DNA of 64,000 nucleotides from Clostridia bacterium (GTDB taxonomy: Bacteria; Bacillota; Clostridia; Christensenellales; Aristaeellaceae). Of the stretch, positions 13,504 to 23,231 are shown piece by piece. Location of the stretch: assembly GCA_017532155.1 (NCBI GenBank), contig JAFXJP010000038.1:1-64000 (forward strand), given 5' to 3'. Within the stretch, counting starts at the first letter, position 1. Each line of letters begins with the position of its first letter. Below the pieces are notes generated by a model. That model did no database searches, was not told the DNA's origin, and saw nothing but the letters and a program-made list of their open reading frames with translations. A program made the position numbers and the translations under genes.

Positions 13504-15369
13504 ATGCAATTGAAAGATATTCATTCGCCGCAGGATGTAAAACAGATGGATCGCAGCGAGCTTGGTGAATTAACCGAGCAGATCAGAGCGCGTATTATTG
13601 CTACTGTGGCAAAAAACGGCGGCCATTTGGCTTCCAATCTGGGCACGGTCGAACTGACCATTGCACTGCATCGCGCCTTTGATATGGAAAAGGACAAAGT
13701 AGTGTGGGATGTTGGTCACCAGTGCTATACGCATAAGCTTTTGACGGGCCGCGAGCAGCAGTTTGATTCGCTGCGGCAGTTTGGCGGACTGGCAGGCTTT
13801 CCGCGCCGGGAGGAAAGCGCATATGATGCTTTTGACGTGGGACATGCGTCTACCGCTATTTCGGCGGCGGCAGGCCTTGCGCGCGCAAGGGATCTGAAAA
13901 AGGAAGATCATCATGTGGTAGCAGTGGTGGGCGACGGTGCGCTGACCGGCGGCATGTGTTATGAAGCGCTTAACGATGCAGGCAGCAATAAGCTGCGCAT
14001 GATTGTGGTGCTTAATGACAATGAAATGAGCATTTCGCCCAATGTGGGTTCTGTCAGCAAATACCTGACACATCTGCGCGCCGGCAAGGGTTGGTTTGAT
14101 GTAAAGAAGCGCATTTCAAAATTCCTCAAAAAGATTCCTGTGGTGGGCATGCCGCTGCACCATGGATTCCAGCGCATCAAGGATTCCATCCGTAATATTT
14201 TTGTGCAGGACAGGCTGTTTGACTCGCTGGGGTTTCATTATCTGGGACCGGTTGACGGACGCGATATCGCCAGCATGGAGCGTATTTTTGCACAGGCGCA
14301 GAAGCTGGAAGAACCGGTGCTTATTCATGTGATCACCCGCAAGGGCAAGGGATTTAAATATGCGGAAGAGAATCCCACCATGCTGCATGGCACGCCGCCC
14401 TTTGATATTGAAACGGGTGCGCCGCTGAAAGCTTCATCCAATGGCATGAGCAGCGTGGCGGGCGATGAGCTGTGCCGAATGGCGGCCAAGGATGCGCGCG
14501 TAGTGGCGATTACGGCGGCCATGACGGAAAGCACGGGACTGAAAAAGTTTGCGGAGAAATATCCCGACAGGCTGTTTGATGTGGGAATTGCCGAAGAGCA
14601 TGCCGTGACGATGGCGGCTGGCCTGGCCTGCGGCGGGATGCGGCCTTTTGTAGCCATTTATGATACTTTCCTGCAAAGAGGATACGATCAGCTGCTGCAT
14701 GACGTGTGCTTGCAGAAGCTGCCTGTATGCTTCCTGATTGACCGCGCAGGCATGAGCGAGGACGGCGCGACGCATCATGGCATTTACGGCATGTCCTATC
14801 TTAAGCATTTGCCGGGCATGACGGTACTCAATGCCTCTTCCCGCACAGAACTGCGTGCGATGATGCGTTATGCGATTACGCTTTCCAGCCCGGTGGCAAT
14901 CCGCTACAATAAGGCGGATTTCAGCGGCTGCGCGGATGATGCGCTGACGCTGGAGGTATATCAGCCCAGGTGGCGCAATTTGCGCGCGGGCAAAGACGCG
15001 GTGATTCTGTCTACGGGCGATATGAACGGCGAAGCGATCATGGCGTCGTTTATGCTCAAGGAAAAGGGTATGCTGTGCGGTGTGTACAACGCCGGGTGCG
15101 TTTCGCCGCTGGACGAAGAAACGCTCAGGATGCTGCTGGAGGAAGGAATTCCGCTGATCACGCTGGAGGATCATGCGCTGGAGGGCGGCTTTGGCGAAAA
15201 GATTGCAGCCTTCTGTGCGGAAAACGGTTATCAGCCGCGGCTTATGATGCTGGGCATTCGGGGCGTATGCGTTTCGCAGGGCGCCAGAGCGCAGCAATTG
15301 CAGGCGCAGGGCCTGGATGCGGAGCATATTGCGCAGCGCATCTTTGGCTGGAAGGAGATTGGAAAATGA
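13504..15369 (+). CDS. dxs: 1-deoxy-D-xylulose-5-phosphate synthase
   Basis: Thiamine-diphosphate enzyme that condenses pyruvate and glyceraldehyde-3-phosphate, the first step of the MEP isoprenoid pathway; 621 residues. The thiamine-diphosphate motif is GDGALTGGMCYEALN, and GHQCYTHKLLTGR is the conserved substrate region. The pyrimidine domain contains VGIAEEHAVTMAAGLA. ATG 13504 is chosen because AAAGGAA lies upstream and the promoter start falls near 13480; ATG 13486 is possible. The stop overlaps the tlyA start by 4 bases (ATGA), so the two are translationally coupled. ispDF, encoding two later MEP steps, lies at 19.2-20.3 kb. Confidence 0.97.
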   Translation: MQLKDIHSPQDVKQMDRSELGELTEQIRARIIATVAKNGGHLASNLGTVELTIALHRAFDMEKDKVVWDVGHQCYTHKLLTGREQQFDSLRQFGGLAGFPRREESAYDAFDVGHASTAISAAAGLARARDLKKEDHHVVAVVGDGALTGGMCYEALNDAGSNKLRMIVVLNDNEMSISPNVGSVSKYLTHLRAGKGWFDVKKRISKFLKKIPVVGMPLHHGFQRIKDSIRNIFVQDRLFDSLGFHYLGPVDGRDIASMERIFAQAQKLEEPVLIHVITRKGKGFKYAEENPTMLHGTPPFDIETGAPLKASSNGMSSVAGDELCRMAAKDARVVAITAAMTESTGLKKFAEKYPDRLFDVGIAEEHAVTMAAGLACGGMRPFVAIYDTFLQRGYDQLLHDVCLQKLPVCFLIDRAGMSEDGATHHGIYGMSYLKHLPGMTVLNASSRTELRAMMRYAITLSSPVAIRYNKADFSGCADDALTLEVYQPRWRNLRAGKDAVILSTGDMNGEAIMASFMLKEKGMLCGVYNAGCVSPLDEETLRMLLEEGIPLITLEDHALEGGFGEKIAAFCAENGYQPRLMMLGIRGVCVSQGARAQQLQAQGLDAEHIAQRIFGWKEIGK

Positions 15370-16163
15370 AAACGCGTGTAGATGTGGCGCTGGTCGAGCG
15401 CGGCATGATTGCAAGCCGCGAACGCGCGCAGGCGCTGATCATGGCCGGACAGATTTATATTGGCGAGCGCAAGGTGCTCAAGGCCTCTGAGACGGTCGAG
15501 GAAAAAGATGAGCTGATTCTGCGCGGCGAGGTGGATTCGCTTTCCAGCCGCGGCGGACATAAAATATTGCAGGCGATTGAGCATTTTCATGCTGATGTGA
15601 CGGACGTTGTGGCGATGGATATCGGCGCGGCGGCCGGCGGCTTTACGGATGTGCTGCTGCGCCATGGCGCCAAGCATGTGTATTCGATCGATGTGGGCTA
15701 CGGTCAGCTGGACTATAAGCTGCGCATTGACGAGCGCGTAACCGTGATGGAGCGTACCAATGCGCGCCATCTGACGCCTGATATGTTTCCGCTCAAGCCC
15801 ACGCTGACGGTGATGGACGTATCGTTTATTTCCATCAAGCTGATTTTGCCCGTTGCGGCGGCGATTATGGGTGACGAGGGGCGTTTTATGACGCTGGTCA
15901 AGCCGCAGTTTGAGGCAGGCCGCGGTCAGGTGGGCAAGAATGGCGTGGTGCGCGATGAGCGTGTGCATAGGCGTGTATTGGAGCAGGTACGCGATTACGC
16001 CGCTGAGATCGGCTGGCATGTAGAGGCGTTTACCTATTCGCCCATCAAGGGCCCCAAGGGAAATATCGAATTCCTGGCGGATATCCGCCCCGGCGAGGGC
16101 CCGATGCCGACAGATGAGGAGATTGTAAGCCTCGTTGCACTGGCGCATGAAACACTAAAATAA
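15366..16163 (+). CDS. tlyA: TlyA family rRNA (cytidine-2'-O)-methyltransferase
   Basis: An S4 RNA-binding domain (residues 1-60) fused to an FtsJ-like SAM-dependent methyltransferase; TlyA proteins methylate ribosomal RNA 2'-hydroxyls. Length is 265 residues, standard for the family. SAM motif I reads MDIGAAAGGFTDVLL. The start ATG 15366 overlaps the dxs stop and has AAGGAG upstream. The gene is often found next to dxs in Bacillota and near recN/argR. It ends at a hairpin shared with the convergent spoIIE. Confidence 0.93.
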   Translation: MKTRVDVALVERGMIASRERAQALIMAGQIYIGERKVLKASETVEEKDELILRGEVDSLSSRGGHKILQAIEHFHADVTDVVAMDIGAAAGGFTDVLLRHGAKHVYSIDVGYGQLDYKLRIDERVTVMERTNARHLTPDMFPLKPTLTVMDVSFISIKLILPVAAAIMGDEGRFMTLVKPQFEAGRGQVGKNGVVRDERVHRRVLEQVRDYAAEIGWHVEAFTYSPIKGPKGNIEFLADIRPGEGPMPTDEEIVSLVALAHETLK

Positions 16164-16190
16164 GGCGGGATTACCCGCCTTTTATTTTTT
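16163..16190. terminator. Terminator between tlyA and convergent spoIIE
   Basis: A 7-bp GC-rich stem, AGGCGGG with CCCGCCT (16163-16169 and 16174-16180), followed by TTTTATTTTTT. It overlaps the last base of the tlyA stop and reaches the spoIIE stop codon. Confidence 0.7.
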
Positions 16191-18518
16191 GCTGCTTTTA
16201 AAGCGCGTGCACAATATGGTCATGTCGTCAGGCGGCACGCCGCCGCAGCGGCGCATGGCGGCAGACATGAGCGCAGTGCAGATGGTTTCGGGGGATTTTT
16301 GCAGTTTGTCGCGGGCAAGAAGGGAGATTTGGCCTTCCAGCGCGTGCAGTCCGCCGAGCGCGTCAGTCAGTCCGTCGGAAAACTGGATGAGCATATCGCC
16401 GTCCGCTACGGCAAAAGTGTGAGTGGAGGCTTCAATTTCTGGCAAGATGCCCAGCGGCAGGGCGCTGCTTTGCAGCGTGCGCATGCTGCCGCCGGAGATG
16501 AGGATGGACGGGCAGGCGCCTAATTTATAGAGCGTGGCATGCTCCAGCCACAGATCGGAAACGCACAGATCGACAGTGGCGTACTGCTCGCCGTCGGTAG
16601 CGGAAAGCATGATGCAGTTGATGGCTTTAAGCGCATTTTCTACGCTGTAGCCGGAATCAAGGCAAAGAGAGAGCAATTCCAGCGTTTTTTCACTTTCTTC
16701 GTGCGCCTGCGCGCCATGGCCCATGCCATCGCTGAGCATGCCCAGTTCGATGCCTCCGCGGCCTGTGCGCAGCAGGATGGAATCTCCGTTTTCACTGCTG
16801 CCGTCGCCGGAGGAGGCAGACAGATGAAAGCATTCAACGGTGATGGGCGGCGCTTCCTCAATGAGAATCAGATCCTTGCTGCGCTGGGAAATGCGCAGCG
16901 GGCGATTGAGGCGGGAGGAGAGCTCGCTCAAATATCTGTCTATTTGCTTTTGCCGCGTGATGGGCGGCTCATAGCGCAGAGCAATGGTGATGTGCTGCGA
17001 TACGCGTAGCGCATACACGATTCGCCCTGCAATATGCATCTGGCGCAAAAGATAGGCGGCTTCGCCGAACAGGTGGTCATCATCCCGATCGCATTTAAGA
17101 CTTTCAAAGGAGAGCTGTGTCATGGCCTGGGCGATGGCGTGCAGATGTGTGCGTGTTGCTTCGCGCTCACGGTTGGCATAGGCGTTGCGCAAAAGCGCCT
17201 GCTGGTCACTGCGCTCATAATCCAGTGCCAGCGCCGGCCAGGCCTGCTTGCGCTGACAGGTATCAAGCACGGCGCTGCGGTCGCTGCCGATAAAGTAATT
17301 GCACATGCTTTGGGCGGTATCCTGCGCTTGCTCATTCCAGCAGATGGGCCTCAGATCACAGCCGGCGCACAGTCTTTCCATCAGATCATCCAAGCGCTCC
17401 TGTACGTTGGTTTCGGGCGGACGGACTTCGGGAAGCATTTGCGAGAGCAGCTGCAGATTGCCTGCCCATTGTGCGCGCATATGCTGAGCGTAGGCATTTT
17501 CGTTATCGGTGGCGTCAGGCGACAGGCGTCGCGTGAGGGTAAAAGCATGCGCCAGGTAGCGACGTGGGATGAGATAAAAGGCGCAGACGGCGGTCAGGGA
17601 AGAGGAAAGATAGGCAAAATCAAATTGAAAATGGACGGCGTAAGAGGTAAATGCGCTGCAGAGCAGATAAACAAAGCACAGCAGCAGGCGCTTATGCCCG
17701 TACAGCAGGCCGGATACGATGCCGGAGAAAGCAAAGCAGACGACATATCCGTCGGCGTGACCACAGATGGCAAGGGACAAACCGCTGACCAGGCCTGCAC
17801 ATACGGCAGCTGTGCTGCCGCCGACAGCTGCACACAGCAGAATGGAAAAACCGGCGATGACAAAGCCGATATTCACGCTGCCGATGACCACGCGCCCGGC
17901 GCCGGACAGCAGCACGGCGCACAGTACCAGACAGCAGAGCAGATCATCCATGCCCATGCGCGCCAGCCTGCGCTGCGTTAAAAGCGCGACGTGACAGAAG
18001 GCGGGCGTGCACAGTGCGCCGACGAGCAGCGATACCAGGCACAGCACCAGTTCCTTTTGTGTGGAGGGCGAGAAGATCAGGGCAAAAATGCGCAGCGATA
18101 GCGCGGCTGTGACGGCTGCAGAAACGGCGGTGATGCTGCGCGGCGGCCGCAGAGACAAAAACAAGAGCATTCCGCAGCCAATATACTGCCAGATATCCGG
18201 CTCCACCTGCCACATCAGGCGCAGCGTCAGGCTGCCAATCAGCCCGACACAGGGCCAAAGCAGCGACTTTTTGCTGAAAATGAAGGCGCCGATCGCACAG
18301 ACAGCAAAAGGCGAGGGTAATTCAAAGCACTCGCTGAGACTCAGGAAGAAAAATGAAAGCGCCTGTAACAAATGCAGGGAAAAGGAAGGCGCATTTTCGT
18401 GAAGCAGAAAGCGTATCTTGCTCCGGGCGCTGCTGCGGCGGCCGGCGCGTTTTCTGCGGGATGCGATATGCAGAGGCTCTTGCACGCGTGTCACGCTCCG
18501 TATCAGTTGATCATACAT
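16182..18518 (-). CDS. spoIIE: Stage II sporulation protein E, PP2C-type phosphatase
   Basis: Membrane phosphatase that dephosphorylates the anti-anti-sigma factor SpoIIAA and so activates sigma-F in the forespore; it also acts at the polar septum. The N-terminal half has a string of about ten hydrophobic segments. The C-terminal 200 residues form the PP2C domain, with SDGMGHG, QFSDGLTDALGG and DDMTIL as metal-site motifs. A start at ATG 18518 gives 778 residues. An upstream in-frame TTG at 18563 lies at the edge of the neighbouring terminator stem and has no ribosome site, so I reject it. The ATG itself has no good Shine-Dalgarno sequence either; a GTG start further in is possible. This gene is the clearest evidence for endospore formation. 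Confidence 0.93.
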   Translation of the reverse strand: MYDQLIRSVTRVQEPLHIASRRKRAGRRSSARSKIRFLLHENAPSFSLHLLQALSFFFLSLSECFELPSPFAVCAIGAFIFSKKSLLWPCVGLIGSLTLRLMWQVEPDIWQYIGCGMLLFLSLRPPRSITAVSAAVTAALSLRIFALIFSPSTQKELVLCLVSLLVGALCTPAFCHVALLTQRRLARMGMDDLLCCLVLCAVLLSGAGRVVIGSVNIGFVIAGFSILLCAAVGGSTAAVCAGLVSGLSLAICGHADGYVVCFAFSGIVSGLLYGHKRLLLCFVYLLCSAFTSYAVHFQFDFAYLSSSLTAVCAFYLIPRRYLAHAFTLTRRLSPDATDNENAYAQHMRAQWAGNLQLLSQMLPEVRPPETNVQERLDDLMERLCAGCDLRPICWNEQAQDTAQSMCNYFIGSDRSAVLDTCQRKQAWPALALDYERSDQQALLRNAYANREREATRTHLHAIAQAMTQLSFESLKCDRDDDHLFGEAAYLLRQMHIAGRIVYALRVSQHITIALRYEPPITRQKQIDRYLSELSSRLNRPLRISQRSKDLILIEEAPPITVECFHLSASSGDGSSENGDSILLRTGRGGIELGMLSDGMGHGAQAHEESEKTLELLSLCLDSGYSVENALKAINCIMLSATDGEQYATVDLCVSDLWLEHATLYKLGACPSILISGGSMRTLQSSALPLGILPEIEASTHTFAVADGDMLIQFSDGLTDALGGLHALEGQISLLARDKLQKSPETICTALMSAAMRRCGGVPPDDMTILCTRFKSSKK

Positions 18519-18561
18519 ATGATACGGTATAAATGCAGGATGGATTGTCGCATGAGCGCGC

Positions 18562-18603
18562 AAAAAAAGACGCTGACAGGCTTATTCTGTCAACGTCTTT
18601 TTT
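18562..18603. terminator. Terminator of the small zinc-ribbon gene
   Basis: AAAAAAAGACG (18562-18572) and TGACAG pair with CTGTCA and CGTCTTTTTT (18586-18603), with one mismatched base. T tails exist on both strands; the minus-strand gene ends at 18608. Confidence 0.8.
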
Positions 18604-18607
18604 ATGT

Positions 18608-19126
18608 TTACAGCAATTCTTCCATTCGGGCGAATCGCAAAAGCAGTTTGCCGATTGCAAGCGTCCACACGCCGGGCAGCAGCGAAAGAAGCACGGCGCC
18701 CAGCGAAAAGAGCACATAGACGGCGATCAGCGGTACAGAGGCCTCGGTTGCGACGCTGCCAAAGAGCAGCACGGACAGCTGGATCAGATAGCCGTCAAAC
18801 TTGAGATAGCACACGAGTGCGGTGAGAAGGGGAAAAAGTAGCATCAGCAGTCTGCCGAAGAAGCGTACGCCGCCGCCGGCACGAACTTTATCGGGCTGGG
18901 GAACATACAGCTGCTGCACGGGAGCGGGCGCTGCCGTTTTGGGCGCGGTATCGTTGGGACGCGGCTGGGCAGGCGTTTCCTGCGGGAAGGAGGCATTTTT
19001 TACCGGTGCGGCAGAGCCAAATCTGCCAACGCCGCGGCTGGCGCCGCATTTGGGGCAAATGGGGTAGAGATCTTCATTGACGGTGTTGCATTTGGTGCAA
19101 TTCCACATTCGTACATCACGCTCCAT
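18608..19126 (-). CDS. Zinc-ribbon integral membrane protein, unknown function
   Basis: 172 residues. An N-terminal zinc ribbon (MWNCTKCNTVNEDLYPICPKCG) uses four cysteines as two CxxC pairs. A proline-rich linker and about three hydrophobic segments in the C-terminal half follow. I do not recognise the family. The start is uncertain. ATG 19126 has only weak purines upstream. ATG 19108, which places the zinc ribbon at the very N-terminus, has GGAG 12 bases away. It follows ispDF by 61 bases on the same strand and may be in that operon. Confidence 0.75.
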   Translation of the reverse strand: MERDVRMWNCTKCNTVNEDLYPICPKCGASRGVGRFGSAAPVKNASFPQETPAQPRPNDTAPKTAAPAPVQQLYVPQPDKVRAGGGVRFFGRLLMLLFPLLTALVCYLKFDGYLIQLSVLLFGSVATEASVPLIAVYVLFSLGAVLLSLLPGVWTLAIGKLLLRFARMEELL

Positions 19127-19187
19127 GTCGCTTTCTGTCTATATAACGCGATGGAACGATGATTTCTTGCACAAAAATGGAAAAATT

Positions 19188-20333
19188 TTATAGCGGCCTG
19201 GCGGCTTTGAGCAGCGCTACAGCATGCGTGCTGATGCCGCTTCCTTCGCCTTCATAGCCCATGCCCTCGGTGGTGGTGGCTTTGACGGACACGCAATCAA
19301 GCGGCAGGCCGCAGGCGCGGGCAATATTTTCACGCATGGCGGGAATATGCGGCGCAAGCTTGGGACGCTGGCACAGGACGGTTGCGTCAATATTCAGCGG
19401 TTCAAAGCCCTTTTCGCGCAGGAGGGAGACGGCATTTTCCAAAAGAAGCAGGGAAGAAATGCCTTTGTACTTAGGATCGCTGTCGGGAAAGTGCTTGCCG
19501 ATATCACCCAGCGCTGCTGCGCCAAGCAATGCATCCGTAATGGCGTGAAGCAATACATCGGCGTCACTGTGGCCGAGCAGACCTTTTTCATAGGGGATAT
19601 CAACGCCGCCCAGGATCAATTTGCGGCCTTCGACCAGACGATGCGCATCAAAACCGTGGCCGATGCGCGGAAATACATTCAGATAATGCTCTGCCATCAG
19701 GACATCCTCCGGAGTGGTAAGTTTAATATTGCTGCGGCTGCCTTCGCACAGATGAACCTTTACGCCCAGCGCCGAAACCAGCGCGGCGTCATCCGTGCAG
19801 CGCTCGGTTACTTCGCGATGCGCGCGCAAAAGCAAATCCTTTTTAAATCCCTGCGGCGTTTGCACGGCGCGCAGATAATTGCGATCTGGCGTCGCGAGGG
19901 CGATGTTGTCTTTATCAACCTGCTTGAAGGTATCGGTAACGGCGGTGGAGGCGATACCGCTGCCATAAGCGGCGACGGAAGAAATAACGTTTTGCACCGT
20001 CTGATCATCCAGAAGCGGTCGCGCACCGTCGTGAACAAGCACGATATCACAATCCTCAGGCAGGGACAGAAGGCCGTGATAGACCGATTCCTGCCGGTCA
20101 GAACCGCCGTATACGATGTGCTCAACAGAAAGCTTTGAGAGGCGCAGCGCCTGGCGGATTTCGGGCTCGTCAACTGGACGAATGACGAGCACTACACCCT
20201 GACAATGGCGGCGGAGCGTGCGCAGCGCATGACAAATTGCGCTTTCACCCATCAGGGGCAAAAGCGTTTTATTGCTGGCGCAGCCCATGCGCGTACCGCT
20301 GCCGCCGGATAACAGAATGGCCCAGGTGCTCAT
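19188..20333 (-). CDS. ispDF: Bifunctional IspD-IspF (MEP cytidylyltransferase / MECDP synthase)
   Basis: Fusion of two non-consecutive MEP-pathway enzymes in one 381-residue protein. The N-terminal part (about 1-222) is 2-C-methyl-D-erythritol 4-phosphate cytidylyltransferase, with the nucleotide motif [11 protein letters not shown] and HDGARPLL. The C-terminal part (about 223-381) is the cyclodiphosphate synthase, with metal motif [20 protein letters not shown] and [14 protein letters not shown]. The fusion is known in several bacteria. It overlaps the upstream DUF4364 gene by 4 bases (ATGA), so translation is coupled. dxs, the pathway's first enzyme, is encoded 4 kb away. Confidence 0.96.
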   Translation of the reverse strand: MSTWAILLSGGSGTRMGCASNKTLLPLMGESAICHALRTLRRHCQGVVLVIRPVDEPEIRQALRLSKLSVEHIVYGGSDRQESVYHGLLSLPEDCDIVLVHDGARPLLDDQTVQNVISSVAAYGSGIASTAVTDTFKQVDKDNIALATPDRNYLRAVQTPQGFKKDLLLRAHREVTERCTDDAALVSALGVKVHLCEGSRSNIKLTTPEDVLMAEHYLNVFPRIGHGFDAHRLVEGRKLILGGVDIPYEKGLLGHSDADVLLHAITDALLGAAALGDIGKHFPDSDPKYKGISSLLLLENAVSLLREKGFEPLNIDATVLCQRPKLAPHIPAMRENIARACGLPLDCVSVKATTTEGMGYEGEGSGISTHAVALLKAARPL

Positions 20334-20866
20334 TGGTCTTCACCCAGCTTGTTCATCAGATACATATAAATATCGCCGGCGTTCTTTTCCCAGCGGGAGG
20401 CCATTTTTTCGGCCAGGGAGCGGTCCGGGATGGGGGCATCGATACTGAGCATGGAGGTGAAGCCATCCATGAGATTCAGATGCAGGATATATTCGCCGCT
20501 GGCATTTTGCGTAACTTTGGAGACAAATTGCTTTTCGCGCGTAAAGCGCTCGCGCCAGGCCGGCGCCTGCTCGGTAATCAGCTTTACCTTGCTGTGGGGC
20601 ATGCGATTAGCAAAGAAAGACAGCAGCTCTTTTCCGGCTTCGGTGATGGTATAAAGACTGTCGGCGGGATGCGCCATCTTGGCGGCCTGACCGTCGTCTA
20701 CCAATTCACCCAGCGCCAGGGAGAGATCAAAAAAGGTCATGATATCATTTTCAAACATGAAATAGAGCAGCTGCATGTGCGTGCAGCTCCCCAGCTCCTG
20801 AAGCGCAAGCAGCGTATAGAGCTTGCGATCCTGTTCATCCATCATAGCATGCGGTAAAGGCAGCAT
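20330..20866 (-). CDS. DUF4364 family protein
   Basis: 178 residues, predicted cytosolic. It resembles the DUF4364 family, common in Clostridia, which appears to contain a winged-helix-like N-terminus ([18 protein letters not shown]) and a beta-rich C-terminus. AGGAGG 7 bases before ATG 20866 fixes the start. It sits between the XPD-type helicase (26 bases upstream) and ispDF (4-base overlap), so it is probably in one operon with both. The role is unknown; a DNA-binding or regulatory job is inference. Confidence 0.85.
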   Translation of the reverse strand: MLPLPHAMMDEQDRKLYTLLALQELGSCTHMQLLYFMFENDIMTFFDLSLALGELVDDGQAAKMAHPADSLYTITEAGKELLSFFANRMPHSKVKLITEQAPAWRERFTREKQFVSKVTQNASGEYILHLNLMDGFTSMLSIDAPIPDRSLAEKMASRWEKNAGDIYMYLMNKLGEDQ

Positions 20867-20891
20867 AGTTTCCTCCTGATCAGGACAATCA

Positions 20892-23201
20892 TTATATAAT
20901 TCCATGCGCGCGCCAAAAATCCTTTGTGCGCGCATGAATTTCGTGACAATCGGCAACGGATTGATACTGATAATGCGCGGGCAGCAGCCGGGCATAGGCA
21001 AATTCGCGGTACCGCTCATCCAATAGCAGGATAACGCCTTTATCCTCTTCGCTGCGGATGACGCGGCCGGCAGCCTGCAGCACCTTATGCATGCCGGGAT
21101 AGCGGTAGGTAGAGGAGAAGCCATCCTGCAGGGTTTGGTCATAATAGCGGCGCAGACGGTTTTGCTCATCATTGATTTGCGGAAGGCCTACGCCGATGAC
21201 GGCTGCGCCGATCAGCTGAGCGCCAGGCAAATCGACGCCCTCTGAGAATACGCCGCCCAGCACGCACAGCGAGAGCAGCGGCTGCTGCGCGCTGCGAATG
21301 CGGTCAAGAAACTGATCGCGGGTGGATTCATCCATGCCGCGCTCCTGCGTATTGAGCGGGATGTCCGCCCGCAATTCTGCCAGCTTTTCCGCTGCAAGTG
21401 CAAGATAGGCATAGCTTGGGAAAAAGGCGATGTAATTGCCGCCTTTTGCGTCAAACATGGCGGCCAGACAGCGGACGATCTCATCGATGGAGGCGGCGCG
21501 CTTTTCATAGCGCGTATCTACGCTGCGCTGGAGGATCAAAAGGTTTTCTCTGGGAAAGGGCGAAGGCAGCGCAAAGAGCGCGTCCGCCTCCTCACCGCCC
21601 AGCATTTGCTTCATGGCAGGCAATGGATCAAGCGTGGCGGAAAAGAAAACGCTGCCCAGCATGCGCCGGGTACAGGCTTTCAGATGCTCGGCAATATCCA
21701 GCGCGAGCAAATGCACATGCTTTTCCTTTCCGGCTTCTGTGAGGAGCAGCGCATAGCGGTCAGGCGCTGCGCCGTAGCGCTCAAGCGCTGCACGGAAAGC
21801 CAGCAGATCACGGAAAGACTCGATGAGAAAGGCGTTTTTCGCGTTGGAAAGGTGTGCAGAGAGCGTATCAAGCAGCGCAGAAATACATGCGTGCAATTCT
21901 TCTATTGGGAAATTATCCTGCGATACGCTGCGCAGCAGGTCGATCAGCGGTTTGAAGGCTTTGTAGAGCGGATCGCGGCGGCTGCCGGTTTTGCCGACCT
22001 CACGGCGCAGAAGCGCTACCGACTGGCTGGATAGCGCGGCGGACAGCATGCCGCGTACGCGGGAAGGCAGATTATGCGCTTCGTCGATTAAAAGCGTGAC
22101 GCGCAGACCGCGTTCAAATATGCGCTGCAGTCGCACGGCGGGATCAAAGGCATAATTATAATCGCAGATGACCACATCGGCAATTTCACACAGCGCCAGC
22201 GATAATTCAAAGGGGCAGACGGAATACGCCTGGGCGGTTTTTATAATGCGCTCGCTTGTCCAGTCATCGCTTTCCTGCATGAGCGCAATGATTGCGGCGC
22301 GCTCTCGGTCATAGTGGCCTTTGGCGCGCAGGCAATGATCGGGATGGCAGCGCTTGAATTCCAGCGGACAGATTTTTTCTTTGGCAGTTAAAACGACGCT
22401 GCGGGCTTTAAGTCCCTTGGCGCGCATGAGAGCAAGGGCGTCGGTGGCCGCCTGGCGCGCGGTACCGCGGGCAGTCAGATAAAAAATCTGCCGGGTTTTT
22501 CCTTCGCCCAGCGCCTTGAGGGCAGGATAGAGCGTGGCTGCGCTTTTGCCGGTGCCGGTGGGCAGGGTGGCGAAAAGACGCTTTTGCAGCCGGATGGCGG
22601 TATACACCTGCGCAGCCATTTCACGCTGGCCGGGACGATAGGCCGCAAAGGGAAAGGGCAGTGACTGCAAAGACGTATCGCGCAGTGCACGGAAGGTGCG
22701 CAGCTGCTTTTCCCATACGGCAAAGGGCGTGAGCATGGAGAAAAAGAGCGCTTTGGCTTCGTCCTGCGTCAGAGTTTCGGGGAAGGCTGCGCGCACGAGG
22801 CCTTCTTGGGTGACATAGGTTATCTGCACGCGGATGGCAGGATAGAGGCATTCTTCGCACAGCATGTGCGCATAGCAGACAGCCTGCATGCGGTGGACGG
22901 GAAGGGCAGCCTCCGGCAGCGGCGCAGAGGGAGAAATCAATTTGATTTCTTCAATCAGCGGGTCGGCGTGTGATGTGTGGAGAATATCAATGCGGCCGCT
23001 GATATCAAAGGCGACGCCTTCGCAATCGCCCTGCCAGCGGACGGTGCGTTCGCTTTCTTCGTTGATCTGGGCTTGCCGCGCTTTATGACCGCGCGCGCCT
23101 GCCTGCATGGCGGAAAGCGATGCAGGCGCGATATCGCCGCCCTGCAGGGAAAATTCGACAATACGCCGAACGGATACATGTAAAATATCCTGCTTTTCCA
23201 T
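20892..23201 (-). CDS. XPD/DinG-type DNA helicase with N-terminal RecB-like nuclease domain
   Basis: 769 residues, start ATG 23201 set by AAAGGAGGT. Residues 1-150 carry a PD-(D/E)XK signature of the RecB/Cas4 type: Asp72 in GRIDIL, Glu85-x-Lys87 in IEEIK, and the QxxxY motif Gln106-Tyr110. The rest is a superfamily 2 Rad3/XPD helicase with Walker A (PTGTGKS), four cysteines of a probable iron-sulfur cluster (KICPLEFKRC, DHC, VCPFE), and DEAH in LLIDEAHN. The C-terminal helicase domain ends VIRSEEDKGVILLLDERY. Expected activity is 5'-3' unwinding in repair, perhaps with end processing by the nuclease part. It heads the minus-strand operon with DUF4364 and ispDF. Confidence 0.9.
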   Translation of the reverse strand: MEKQDILHVSVRRIVEFSLQGGDIAPASLSAMQAGARGHKARQAQINEESERTVRWQGDCEGVAFDISGRIDILHTSHADPLIEEIKLISPSAPLPEAALPVHRMQAVCYAHMLCEECLYPAIRVQITYVTQEGLVRAAFPETLTQDEAKALFFSMLTPFAVWEKQLRTFRALRDTSLQSLPFPFAAYRPGQREMAAQVYTAIRLQKRLFATLPTGTGKSAATLYPALKALGEGKTRQIFYLTARGTARQAATDALALMRAKGLKARSVVLTAKEKICPLEFKRCHPDHCLRAKGHYDRERAAIIALMQESDDWTSERIIKTAQAYSVCPFELSLALCEIADVVICDYNYAFDPAVRLQRIFERGLRVTLLIDEAHNLPSRVRGMLSAALSSQSVALLRREVGKTGSRRDPLYKAFKPLIDLLRSVSQDNFPIEELHACISALLDTLSAHLSNAKNAFLIESFRDLLAFRAALERYGAAPDRYALLLTEAGKEKHVHLLALDIAEHLKACTRRMLGSVFFSATLDPLPAMKQMLGGEEADALFALPSPFPRENLLILQRSVDTRYEKRAASIDEIVRCLAAMFDAKGGNYIAFFPSYAYLALAAEKLAELRADIPLNTQERGMDESTRDQFLDRIRSAQQPLLSLCVLGGVFSEGVDLPGAQLIGAAVIGVGLPQINDEQNRLRRYYDQTLQDGFSSTYRYPGMHKVLQAAGRVIRSEEDKGVILLLDERYREFAYARLLPAHYQYQSVADCHEIHARTKDFWRAHGII

Positions 23202-23231
23202 GCTTTCCACCTCCTTTGCTGCGCTTATTCC

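Noticed and set aside
18519..18563. Extended N-terminus of SpoIIE from TTG 18563
   Set aside because: The TTG lies at the edge of the terminator stem of the neighbouring gene and has no ribosome site.
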